Below are positions 26,901-34,193 of a stretch of DNA of 64,000 bases, in pieces; position 1 is the first letter of the stretch; every line of letters begins with the position of its first letter. Below the pieces are notes generated by a model. It was not told the DNA's origin. It saw only the letters and a list, made by a program, of their open reading frames with translations, and did no database searches. The position numbers were made by a program, and so were the translations under genes. The stretch spans positions 539,501 to 603,500 of the forward strand of contig NZ_OZ038524.1 in assembly GCF_964036635.1 (NCBI RefSeq), written 5' to 3'. This DNA comes from Tenacibaculum dicentrarchi. Lineage in GTDB: Bacteria > Bacteroidota > Bacteroidia > Flavobacteriales > Flavobacteriaceae.

Positions 26901-26931
26901 CAAATTTATAGCATGTATTTATTGTACACAA
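26901..26931 (-). promoter_or_regulatory. promoter of the response regulator operon
   Basis: Minus strand TTG (26929-26931), 20-nt spacer, TAAATTTG (26901-26908): a good Bacteroidetes promoter. The -7 element ends 14 nt upstream of the chosen ATG, so the leader would be very short. Confidence 0.7.
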
Positions 26932-26954
26932 TACCCAATACCCCTAATTAATTG

Positions 26955-26993
26955 TTAGGGTTAACCCTAATTCAATTAGGGTTAACCCTAATT
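26955..26993. promoter_or_regulatory. paired palindromes, probable operator of the response regulator operon
   Basis: TTAGGGTTAACCCTAA (26955-26970) and AATTAGGGTTAACCCTAATT (26974-26993) are perfect palindromes with centres 21 bp apart, two turns of DNA. A further half site CCCTAAT lies at 26942-26948. They begin about 24 bp upstream of the -33 element, the usual place for an activator. The cognate NarL-type regulator is the first candidate; this is an inference. Confidence 0.7.
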
Positions 26994-27053
26994 TTGTTAA
27001 CATTTCATTAACATTTTAGGTATTGGCATCTTGATTAGTAGGTTTTTAAAAAT

Positions 27054-27088
27054 AAAAAAACCGAAATCAAAGATTCCGGTTTTTTTTC
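27054..27088 (-). terminator. terminator of the DUF4293 gene
   Basis: Stem with arms AAAACCGAAATC and GATTCCGGTTTT (one mismatch) and a long T tract on either strand, 27 bp past the stop on the minus strand. Confidence 0.75.
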
Positions 27089-27114
27089 GCACTAAATATA
27101 CTAATATAATAGGT

Positions 27115-27552
27115 TTATCGTAATCTATCTACAGATTTTACAAGATCTTCATCCTTCTTGATGGCTTTATTTGCTAAAACTAACAGCAAAATAACAAGAA
27201 TTGGAAAAAACATCCCAATACCTTTCTCAGAAACTAAAGTTTCTCCAGATAATGTTTGTGAAAGATATATTAATATCCCTAATAAAAAAAAGTTAATCAA
27301 TATGTTAACACGCCCTAAAACAAATTGCAACTCACGATTTTTAAATAAAAAAAGCGTTACAGCCGATAATAAAGCAGAAAGAAAAAATAATACGGGTGTT
27401 ATTTTTTCTAAAAAACTAGCTCCTGAAAATAAATTTATTATGTAAACAGGTGTATCTGCTTCTGATTTAGTCCAAATACTACAAAAAGCAGTTAAACCAG
27501 CAGAAATTAATACCGCAATTAATAAATATATAGATTGTTTTCTTTGTATCAT
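27115..27552 (-). CDS. DUF4293 family membrane protein
   Basis: 145 residues with four transmembrane helices (about 8-26, 48-66, 77-95, 107-127), starting MIQRKQSIYLLIA, the typical opening of the family. Function unknown. It is divergent from rho, which is the usual location in Bacteroidetes as far as I know. A TACATTTG -7 element (27569-27576, minus) lies 16 nt before the ATG. Confidence 0.85.
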   Translation of the reverse strand: MIQRKQSIYLLIAVLISAGLTAFCSIWTKSEADTPVYIINLFSGASFLEKITPVLFFLSALLSAVTLFLFKNRELQFVLGRVNILINFFLLGILIYLSQTLSGETLVSEKGIGMFFPILVILLLVLANKAIKKDEDLVKSVDRLR

Positions 27553-27622
27553 GTGATTTATTGGATAGCAAATGTAATATTTATTTTTTTAAAAAGAAAT
27601 ATTACAAGTTAAATTATTTGTA

Positions 27623-27731
27623 TATATTTGTAATAATAAGACCTGCACACAGTAAAATAATTATATAGTTCCTATATAATTGAAACCATATAAAAATTTA
27701 AATACAATTAAATCCTTTTTCTTAAAGGATT
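27623..27731 (+). promoter_or_regulatory. rho promoter and structured leader
   Basis: TATATTTG at 27623-27630 predicts a start near 27637 and a leader of about 118 nt before the rho ATG. The leader holds two hairpins: AATTATATAG/CTATATAATT (27659-27681, 10 bp, 3-nt loop) and AATCCTTT/AAAGGATT (27711-27731, 8 bp, 5-nt loop, 22 nt before the ATG). rho genes are autoregulated in other bacteria, so a control role is plausible. Confidence 0.5.
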
Positions 27732-27753
27732 GTATAACTTAATTATCTTATCA

Positions 27754-29457
27754 ATGCTCGATATTTCAGAATTAAAAACTAAAAAATTAATAGATTTACA
27801 AGTAATTGCAAAAACAATAGGTTTAACCAAAGTAAGTCAATTAAAGAAATTAGATTTGGTTTATAAAATTTTAGACGCACAAACAGAAGTTGGTGTTAGC
27901 GCTAACCAAGCTAAGCCAATAGCTGAAAAACCTAAGAGAAAAAGAATTGAAAAATCAGAAGAAACTATCAAGCAACCTGTAAAAAAAGTTGTTGAAAAAG
28001 TTGAAGAAGAAAAAACAGAAAATTCTAAAAAAAAGATTGTTAAATCAGTTGAAAAAAAAATAATTAAAAAAGTGCCTCAACCAGCTGTAGATATTAAAGA
28101 AGCTGTTGAAACAACTTCAAAAATAGTTATTAAAAAAACAACTTCAAGACCAAGACCAAGGGCTGAGGTTGAGGCGGCTAAAAAGCAAGGGACAAAACCT
28201 AGAACCCAATTAGAACCCAAAAAAACAGTGCCACGACCAAGGGAATCTGTTGAGGTAGGTAAAAAACCACAACATAAAAATCAGTATCAAAATAAACCAA
28301 AACATAAAAGCGCTAACAAATACCGAGACCCTGATTTTGAATTTGACGGAATTATAGAAAGTGAAGGTGTTTTAGAAATGATGCCTGACGGATATGGGTT
28401 CTTACGCTCATCAGATTATAATTATTTATCATCGCCCGATGATATTTATGTTTCACAATCTCAAATAAAATTATTCGGACTAAAAACAGGAGACACTGTT
28501 CTTGGAAATGTTCGTCCGCCCAAAGAAGGTGAAAAATACTTCCCTTTAATTAGAGTATCAAAAATTAACGGTTTAAACCCGAATATTGTTCGTGATAGAG
28601 TTTCTTTTGAACATTTAACACCATTGTTTTCAGATGAAAAATTCAATTTAGCCGAAAGAGGAAGTTCTTTATCAACTAGAATTATTGATATATTTTCTCC
28701 CATCGGAAAAGGGCAACGTGGTATGATTGTATCGCAACCAAAAACGGGTAAAACAATGTTATTAAAGGATGTGGCAAATGCAATTGCGGCAAATCACCCT
28801 GAAGTATATCAAATTGTTTTATTAATTGATGAAAGACCCGAAGAAGTTACCGATATGAAACGTAATGTTCGTGGAGAAGTGGTTGCATCTACTTTTGATG
28901 AACCTGCCGATAAACATGTTCGTGTTGCAAATATTGTTTTAGAAAAAGCAAAACGTTTGGTAGAATGTGGACACGATGTAGTTATTTTATTAGATTCAAT
29001 TACGCGTTTAGCAAGAGCGTACAATACGGTTGCACCAGCTTCAGGTAAAATTTTATCAGGGGGTATTGATGCCAACGCTTTACACAAACCAAAACGTTTT
29101 TTTGGAGCGGCTCGTAATATTGAAAATGGAGGTTCGTTAACAATTATAGCTACCGCACTTACCGAAACTGGCTCGAAAATGGATGAGGTTATCTTTGAAG
29201 AATTTAAAGGAACAGGAAATATGGAACTACAATTAGATCGTAATATTTCGAACCGTAGAATTTACCCAGCCATTGATTTAATTAAATCAAGTACCCGTCG
29301 TGACGATTTATTATTAGACCCAAAAACGGTAAAACGTATGTGGGTGCTGCGTAAATATTTAGCCGATATGAATCCTGTAGAAGCAATGACTTTTATTAAT
29401 GACAGAATTAGAGTATCTAAAAATAACGAAGAGTTTTTAATTTCGATGAACGGATAG
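27754..29457 (+). CDS. rho: transcription termination factor Rho with long disordered insertion
   Basis: RNA-dependent ATPase hexamer that releases RNA polymerase. 567 residues from the ATG at 27754 (an upstream TTG at 27730 would add eight residues without support); E. coli Rho is 419. Residues 1-43 match Rho_N, residues about 48-196 are a low-complexity Lys/Glu/Arg/Pro-rich insertion, then the cold-shock RNA-binding domain ([15 protein letters not shown] near 205-219) and the ATPase: Walker A PKTGKT (329-334), Walker B around [16 protein letters not shown], and the Q and R loops with [20 protein letters not shown]. The insertion is characteristic of Bacteroidetes Rho. A terminator follows at 29495-29523. 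Confidence 0.96.
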   Translation: MLDISELKTKKLIDLQVIAKTIGLTKVSQLKKLDLVYKILDAQTEVGVSANQAKPIAEKPKRKRIEKSEETIKQPVKKVVEKVEEEKTENSKKKIVKSVEKKIIKKVPQPAVDIKEAVETTSKIVIKKTTSRPRPRAEVEAAKKQGTKPRTQLEPKKTVPRPRESVEVGKKPQHKNQYQNKPKHKSANKYRDPDFEFDGIIESEGVLEMMPDGYGFLRSSDYNYLSSPDDIYVSQSQIKLFGLKTGDTVLGNVRPPKEGEKYFPLIRVSKINGLNPNIVRDRVSFEHLTPLFSDEKFNLAERGSSLSTRIIDIFSPIGKGQRGMIVSQPKTGKTMLLKDVANAIAANHPEVYQIVLLIDERPEEVTDMKRNVRGEVVASTFDEPADKHVRVANIVLEKAKRLVECGHDVVILLDSITRLARAYNTVAPASGKILSGGIDANALHKPKRFFGAARNIENGGSLTIIATALTETGSKMDEVIFEEFKGTGNMELQLDRNISNRRIYPAIDLIKSSTRRDDLLLDPKTVKRMWVLRKYLADMNPVEAMTFINDRIRVSKNNEEFLISMNG

Positions 29458-29494
29458 TTTGTTCATAATTTATTGAAATTAAATATATAAAATT

Positions 29495-29523
29495 AAAAAT
29501 CCCGCAAATTGCGGGATTTTTTT
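29495..29523. terminator. bidirectional terminator between rho and the cyclo-ligase gene
   Basis: Stem AAAAATCCCGC / GCGGGATTTTT with an AAATT loop and T tract, in a convergent gap. Confidence 0.88.
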
Positions 29524-30079
29524 ATGTAGGAAATATTACAAAATCTAAAGGAATATCATATTTATTACAATCGGTAATTTCGGAAATTGGAGCAAAAAAA
29601 TTAAGCCCAATTATTTTGGTATCTTTTCTGCAATCGGCTAAAAAACGATCGTAATAACCTTTCCCATAACCAACTCGGTAATTTTCAATGTCAGAAATTA
29701 ACATCGGTACAAAAACAACATCAATTTCTGTAACAGCAACTTCTGTAGCATTTACAGGTTCGGGAACGCCGAATTTATTTAATTTTAATTCCGTATTTTC
29801 TTCTAAATAAAAATGAGTTAGCGAATCATCAGTAAAATTACATTGGCTAACAATTATTTTTTTTCCTTTACTTCTGAAAAAATCAATAATAGGTTGGGTA
29901 TCAATTTCTTTAAATTTTTCCATAGATAAAAACAAATGAACATTATTTATCGCATTGAAATCAATCATTTCTGCATTGAAAATTTGCTCGTAAATGCTTT
30001 CTTGAAATACGTTTATTTCTTGCGCAGTTAATGCCGTTCTTTTCTGTTTATATATTTTTCTAAGTGTTTTTTTATCCAT
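29522..30079 (-). CDS. 5-formyltetrahydrofolate cyclo-ligase
   Basis: Converts 5-formyl-THF to 5,10-methenyl-THF with ATP (folate recycling). 185 residues. N-terminal KKTLRKIYKQKR gives the basic ATP-contact region, and the diagnostic GYGKGYYDRFL block lies near 138-148, preceded by FVPMLISD. Three bases separate its start from the upstream MmcQ/YjbR gene, so they are probably co-transcribed. Also known as YgfA/FAU1. Confidence 0.92.
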   Translation of the reverse strand: MDKKTLRKIYKQKRTALTAQEINVFQESIYEQIFNAEMIDFNAINNVHLFLSMEKFKEIDTQPIIDFFRSKGKKIIVSQCNFTDDSLTHFYLEENTELKLNKFGVPEPVNATEVAVTEIDVVFVPMLISDIENYRVGYGKGYYDRFLADCRKDTKIIGLNFFAPISEITDCNKYDIPLDFVIFPT

Positions 30080-30082
30080 AAT

Positions 30083-30448
30083 TTATAGTAAATGAAGTGC
30101 TGTTTGTGCTTTTTTTGTCAAACCTTTTACAACTAAGCTATAAGAATGATCTATTAATTCAAAAATAAAAGCATCAGTAATAGTATTGTTTATTAAAATG
30201 GTGTTCCAATGTTTTTTATTCATATGCCATCCGGGAAGTATGTTTTCATATTCTTCTCGAAGTTCTAAAGCCCACTGAGGATTGCATTTTAAGTTTATTT
30301 TAGCTTCGCCTTGTTCCCAACTATGTAAGCTAGTTAAAGTAAACATTTTATTCATCACCTTAAAAACAAGCGTAATATTATCAAAAGGAAAATGCTCGGT
30401 AACGCCTTTTTTAGCCATACAATAATTACGAAGTTGCTCTATATTCAT
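30083..30448 (-). CDS. MmcQ/YjbR family protein
   Basis: 121 residues, family length about 115-120. It begins with MNIEQLRNYCMAKKGVTEHF, the common opening, and has the FPFDNITLVFKVMNKMFTL and LKCNPQWALELREEY blocks and the HMNKKHWNTI stretch typical of the family, a double-wing DNA-binding-like fold. No clear biochemical role is known; annotated as DNA-binding in databases by structure. It sits 3 bp upstream of the cyclo-ligase gene. Confidence 0.88.
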   Translation of the reverse strand: MNIEQLRNYCMAKKGVTEHFPFDNITLVFKVMNKMFTLTSLHSWEQGEAKINLKCNPQWALELREEYENILPGWHMNKKHWNTILINNTITDAFIFELIDHSYSLVVKGLTKKAQTALHLL

Positions 30449-30562
30449 TATGGTGTGTTTTAGTAAAATAGGAAGAATACTAGTGTTTTTAAATCCTCAA
30501 GTATCACGAAATTACATAAAAATGAAATCATTAAAAAAAATAATTACTTTAAATAAAGCGCA

Positions 30563-30596
30563 CAAAAAAGACCTAAGAAAAATATCTTAAGTCTTT
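30563..30596 (-). terminator. terminator after tRNA-Pro
   Basis: Arms AAAGACCTAAGA and TCTTAAGTCTTT (one mismatch) with T tract on the minus strand, directly after the tRNA. Confidence 0.7.
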
Positions 30597-30599
30597 TAG

Positions 30600-30674
30600 T
30601 CGGGGTGGCAGGATTCGAACCTGCGACCTCCTCGTCCCAAACGAGGCGCGATGACCGGGCTACGCTACACCCCG
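30600..30674 (-). tRNA. tRNA-Pro (anticodon TGG)
   Basis: Cloverleaf on the minus strand: acceptor CGGGGTG/CACCCCG, D arm with AGCGTAGCCCGG, anticodon stem CCTCG/CGAGG around TTTGGGA (anticodon TGG), T arm GCAGGTTCGAATCCTGC. No encoded CCA. Confidence 0.97.
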
Positions 30675-30690
30675 TACGATTATCGGTGTG

Positions 30691-30720
30691 CAAATTTACA
30701 ACAAATAAATAGATTAGCAA
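30691..30720 (-). promoter_or_regulatory. promoter of tRNA-Pro
   Basis: Minus strand TTG (30718-30720), 19-nt spacer, TAAATTTG (30691-30698), 16 nt before the tRNA. Confidence 0.72.
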
Positions 30721-30847
30721 TAAAAAAATATTATTTTTTTAAAAAAAAATTAAAATAGTTTTCGTTTATGGTTTTATAATCAAAATAGATATTAAAAAAA
30801 GATAATAGCGATAAAAAAAAATTACATTTGTAAGACCAAAAAATTAG

Positions 30848-31789
30848 ATGATGGCAGAAAAAATTAAATGTTTGATTATAGGTTCAGGACCAGCAGGATA
30901 TACCGCTGCAATATATGCTGCAAGAGCAGACATGAAACCTGTTATGTACACCGGAATGCAAATGGGTGGGCAGTTAACAACAACTACCGAAGTTGATAAT
31001 TTTCCAGGATATGCTAACGGAACCGACGGAACTGCAATGATGAACGATTTGCAAAAACAAGCAGAACGTTTTGGAACTGACGTTCGTTTTGGAATGGTTA
31101 CAAAGGTTGATTTGAGTACCGAAGTAGGAGGAATCCACAAAGTAATTGTCGATGAATCTATTGAAATAGAAGCGGAAACAATTATTATATCAACAGGGGC
31201 AACCGCTAAATATTTAGGCTTAGAAAGCGAGCAACGTTTAATAGGTGGTGGAGTTTCGGCATGTGCTACTTGCGATGGTTTTTTCTATAAAGGGCAAGAT
31301 GTTGTCGTTGTAGGAGCTGGTGATACTGCTGCCGAAGAAGCAACTTATTTAGCAAATATTTGTAATAAAGTGACCTTATTGGTTCGAAAAGATTACATGA
31401 AAGCATCAAAAGCAATGCAACATCGTGTGAATAAAACAGCAAATATCGAAGTATTATACAATACCGAAATCGATGAGGTTTTAGGCGATAATGTTGTTGA
31501 AGGAGTTCGTGCGATTAACAATCAAACCAAGCAGACAACCGAAATTTCGGTAACAGGTGTTTTTATCGCTATTGGACACAAACCAAATTCTGATTTATTT
31601 AAAGATGTTTTAGATATGGACGAAGTTGGCTATTTAATTACCAAAGGAAAATCGACTAAAACCAATTTACCAGGTGTTTTTGCAGCAGGTGATATTCAAG
31701 ATAAAGAATACCGACAAGCAGTAACAGCAGCAGGTTCAGGATGTATGGCAGCCCTAGATGCTGAGCGTTATTTAGGTGCTTTAGAATAA
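30848..31789 (+). CDS. trxB: thioredoxin-disulfide reductase
   Basis: NADPH-dependent flavoenzyme that reduces thioredoxin. 313 residues: FAD motif GSGPAG (12-17), redox-active CATC (139-142) in SACATCDGFFY, NADPH motif GAGDTAAEEA (about 155-164), and the C-terminal FAD-binding GVFAAGDIQDKEYRQAVTAA. Two ATG codons stand at 30848 and 30851. A TACATTTG -7 element (30823-30830) lies 17 nt upstream. Followed by a strong terminator (31814-31849). Stands alone. Confidence 0.96.
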   Translation: MMAEKIKCLIIGSGPAGYTAAIYAARADMKPVMYTGMQMGGQLTTTTEVDNFPGYANGTDGTAMMNDLQKQAERFGTDVRFGMVTKVDLSTEVGGIHKVIVDESIEIEAETIIISTGATAKYLGLESEQRLIGGGVSACATCDGFFYKGQDVVVVGAGDTAAEEATYLANICNKVTLLVRKDYMKASKAMQHRVNKTANIEVLYNTEIDEVLGDNVVEGVRAINNQTKQTTEISVTGVFIAIGHKPNSDLFKDVLDMDEVGYLITKGKSTKTNLPGVFAAGDIQDKEYRQAVTAAGSGCMAALDAERYLGALE

Positions 31790-31813
31790 AATAGGAGTAT
31801 CTTTTAAAAATTT

Positions 31814-31849
31814 AAAAGAGCGTTTACATAGTTGTAAACGCTCTTTTTT
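31814..31849 (+). terminator. terminator of trxB
   Basis: Perfect 15-bp stem (AAAAGAGCGTTTACA and complement) with a 4-nt loop and six T residues. Confidence 0.9.
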
Positions 31850-31875
31850 GTTAGGTATTTTACCAGAAATATTTT

Positions 31876-31967
31876 GGGCGTTACCCAAGGGTCGCGCTTT
31901 CGCTACTCGCTTTTTTTGTTTGAAAAAAACAAAAAAGAGCTCAAACAAACCGCTCTATCGCTAACGC
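31876..31967 (-). repeat. interspersed intergenic element, divergent copy D
   Basis: Shares the invariant GTTTGAGCTC and GCGAGT segments and the layout of the other copies, but both ends differ: outer arms GCGTTA (near 31879) and TAACGC (near 31962) can pair, and the internal hairpin is TTTTTTGTTT/AAACAAAAAA in place of TTTTTTGA/TCAAAAAA. Both arms have changed together. It lies between convergent genes, trxB and the unknown gene at 32003. Confidence 0.78.
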
Positions 31968-32002
31968 AAAGCCAATAACTCTCTAAAAAAACAGAAATTC
32001 TA

Positions 32003-32848
32003 TTATTCTTTAGCATTAAAATCATCCCAATACTTTAAAAGGTAGGTATTTATTTTATCAAAATCATTTTTATCAAAAATACTATTAAGCGCTTCGATAT
32101 ATTCAAAAAATTCACTCAAATAATCTTCTTTTGAGGCATTTAAACTTGGCGAATAACAGCTGTCACTATCTAAAGCATATTTAAATTCTTCTATTAATTT
32201 TTCAAGAAATAAGGGTTTATTTTCTTGAATATAATCAGAAAAACCATCCTCTAAGAAATCTTCAAATTGTTCACTTCCATGTTGCCCGCAGCAGGTTATT
32301 AATCGAGCAATTGCCAGGGTACAAGTTTCTTCGTTCCATCGGTATTTTTCAATAAGTTCTTCGATGTCGCTACCTTGATTTACTTCGTGGTCTAAATCGC
32401 AGGTTCTTAAAAAATAGATATATTCAGGCATCCATTTTTTATCTTTAGTAACTAACGATAAAATAGCTTGTGTTCCTAGCGGATTTTCGCAATCTTCCCA
32501 AATTCTCGAATCATATTCGCCGTGGTCAGTTGCTTGAAGATATGTAATTGTTGCCGATGTTAAAGCACTGTATTTTGACACTTCATTAAAAAGTGTTTTT
32601 TCATCAGTAAATAATATTTTTGGCGTATCAATGTTATTATTTTCATCGATTAAACCAATGCTATAATTAAATTGATATATTTTATGTTTCTTTTTTAAAG
32701 AAATAATTAATGCCGTTAATTCAGATAAAATAATTGCGATATCATTTTCACTGATTACCGCCGTATTTGATTTTTTATCAAAAATAAATTGACCTTTCAG
32801 CTTAGCGAGATCATTTATTTGATAACTTATTTTAAAAGTAGTTTTCAT
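32003..32848 (-). CDS. hypothetical protein, 281 residues
   Basis: I do not recognise a family. The protein is acidic and soluble, with no signal peptide or membrane helix. Residues 1-100 look beta-alpha mixed (YQINDLAKLKGQFIFDKKSN at the start); the C-terminal half is helical, with a Cys-rich feature TCTLAIARLITCCGQHG (about 175-191) and many Asp/Glu residues. It lies 15 bp downstream of the M14 carboxypeptidase gene on the same strand, so the two are probably one transcript. Confidence 0.7.
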   Translation of the reverse strand: MKTTFKISYQINDLAKLKGQFIFDKKSNTAVISENDIAIILSELTALIISLKKKHKIYQFNYSIGLIDENNNIDTPKILFTDEKTLFNEVSKYSALTSATITYLQATDHGEYDSRIWEDCENPLGTQAILSLVTKDKKWMPEYIYFLRTCDLDHEVNQGSDIEELIEKYRWNEETCTLAIARLITCCGQHGSEQFEDFLEDGFSDYIQENKPLFLEKLIEEFKYALDSDSCYSPSLNASKEDYLSEFFEYIEALNSIFDKNDFDKINTYLLKYWDDFNAKE

Positions 32849-32863
32849 AGTTTTTTAACGGTT

Positions 32864-34006
32864 TTAATTTTTAATCCCTAGTAAAAATCCTTCTAACGCT
32901 GTTAAAAAAGAAGCACCTAATGCTTCTGAACGTTTATCAGACCATTGTTTTGTTGGTTCAGGAACATCGTCATTATCTTTAAAAGGCATTTCTAAGGTAA
33001 AAGAAAGTGCTTTAAAAAGTTCACCAATTTGATAAGAACAAACCGCTAAATTTGCCATATTAGGTAAGCTATCTTCATATTTATGCACATCTTGAAATTC
33101 TGGAGTTACCGACATCCATTCATTTTTAAAACGTATTTCTTCTGATAAGATTTTATCAGTAACACTAGGAATCCCTCTTAAACTGGTTACAAAATTATAA
33201 GGAATTGCTTCATCGCCATGAACATCTAATAGAAAATCAACACCTGTTTCTTGCATTTTTTGTTTGCAATAAAAAACCTCTGGCTCAGTAGCTTTATTGG
33301 GGTTTTCCCAAACTCTATTATAATTAATTCCTAAGGTGTTTACACGTAAATTTCCTGCAATACTTCCATCAATATTCATGTTCGGAATGATATAAAAACA
33401 GCAGGTTTCTAGTAGTTTATCAATGGTAGTATCTTTTGAAATGTTTTCAGCAACAAAACGATTTACAATCCCGTTGACAAACCATTCCGCCATACTTTCT
33501 CCAGGATGCTGACGTGCAATAATCCAGATATTTTTCTTGGTATCGCTAGGTGTACCGAATTGTAAAAGTTCTATGGGTTTTTTATTGATAGTTTCGCCTA
33601 AAATAGTGGTTGTACATAAATTACTTTTACTTGCTGTTGCTACTAAATTAAGATGTTGCTCGTAGGTAAAAGGCGTAAAATAAGCAAAACTCACTTCGCT
33701 TTTTGTAGGGGTGATACTAAAGTAAAGTTTGCCGTTTTTATATTCGGTGTTTTGTAAACGAAACCAATTTTTAGCATCGTAAGAAGCGTTGGTTTTGTAA
33801 TTTTCCCAACCATCGGCAAAGGCACTTTCACTAGCGTTTTCAATACAAAAAGTATAGGTTTCTCCTATGGTAATATCGGTGATTTTAAAATTAAACCATT
33901 GAAAAAAATGAGAATTGGTATCTTTTCTAATGTTTAATTGTGCGCTATTTTGTTGCTGTGATATTAGGGTAATATTACCAGCATCAAAGTTTGTTGTAAT
34001 TTGCAT
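32864..34006 (-). CDS. M14-family zinc carboxypeptidase, cytosolic type
   Basis: 380 residues with no signal peptide. The N-terminal beta domain (about 1-120) is of the type found before the peptidase domain in cytosolic carboxypeptidases (Nna1/CCP-like). The zinc site is HPGE (His167, Glu170) and the third ligand His263 in DVHGDEA; NMNIDGS (209-215) and INYNRVW (227-233) contain the substrate-binding Asn/Arg positions, and the catalytic Glu lies in FTLEMPF near 345. Bacterial members are thought to cleave C-terminal residues, including glutamates, from peptides or proteins, but the substrate here is unknown. It leads the two-gene unit with the unknown gene at 32003. Confidence 0.88.
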   Translation of the reverse strand: MQITTNFDAGNITLISQQQNSAQLNIRKDTNSHFFQWFNFKITDITIGETYTFCIENASESAFADGWENYKTNASYDAKNWFRLQNTEYKNGKLYFSITPTKSEVSFAYFTPFTYEQHLNLVATASKSNLCTTTILGETINKKPIELLQFGTPSDTKKNIWIIARQHPGESMAEWFVNGIVNRFVAENISKDTTIDKLLETCCFYIIPNMNIDGSIAGNLRVNTLGINYNRVWENPNKATEPEVFYCKQKMQETGVDFLLDVHGDEAIPYNFVTSLRGIPSVTDKILSEEIRFKNEWMSVTPEFQDVHKYEDSLPNMANLAVCSYQIGELFKALSFTLEMPFKDNDDVPEPTKQWSDKRSEALGASFLTALEGFLLGIKN

Positions 34007-34193
34007 AATGTTTATTTTTTTGATAAAATTTTAAATACTATAGCTGTGGTGGCTAAATAACGAAGCATTTTTCAAAGGTAAAGAATACGATTAATTTGTA
34101 AGAGATAAAAATAGATACTTTATTTTCTAGTCTTTATTTTATCTTAATTTATTCAATAGTATGTATTTTAGCAACCTATAAATCAGATTATTT

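Noticed and set aside
26955..26993. TTAGGG repeats resembling telomere sequence
   Set aside because: Only two copies, in palindromic arrangement next to a promoter in a bacterial genome; an operator is far more likely.
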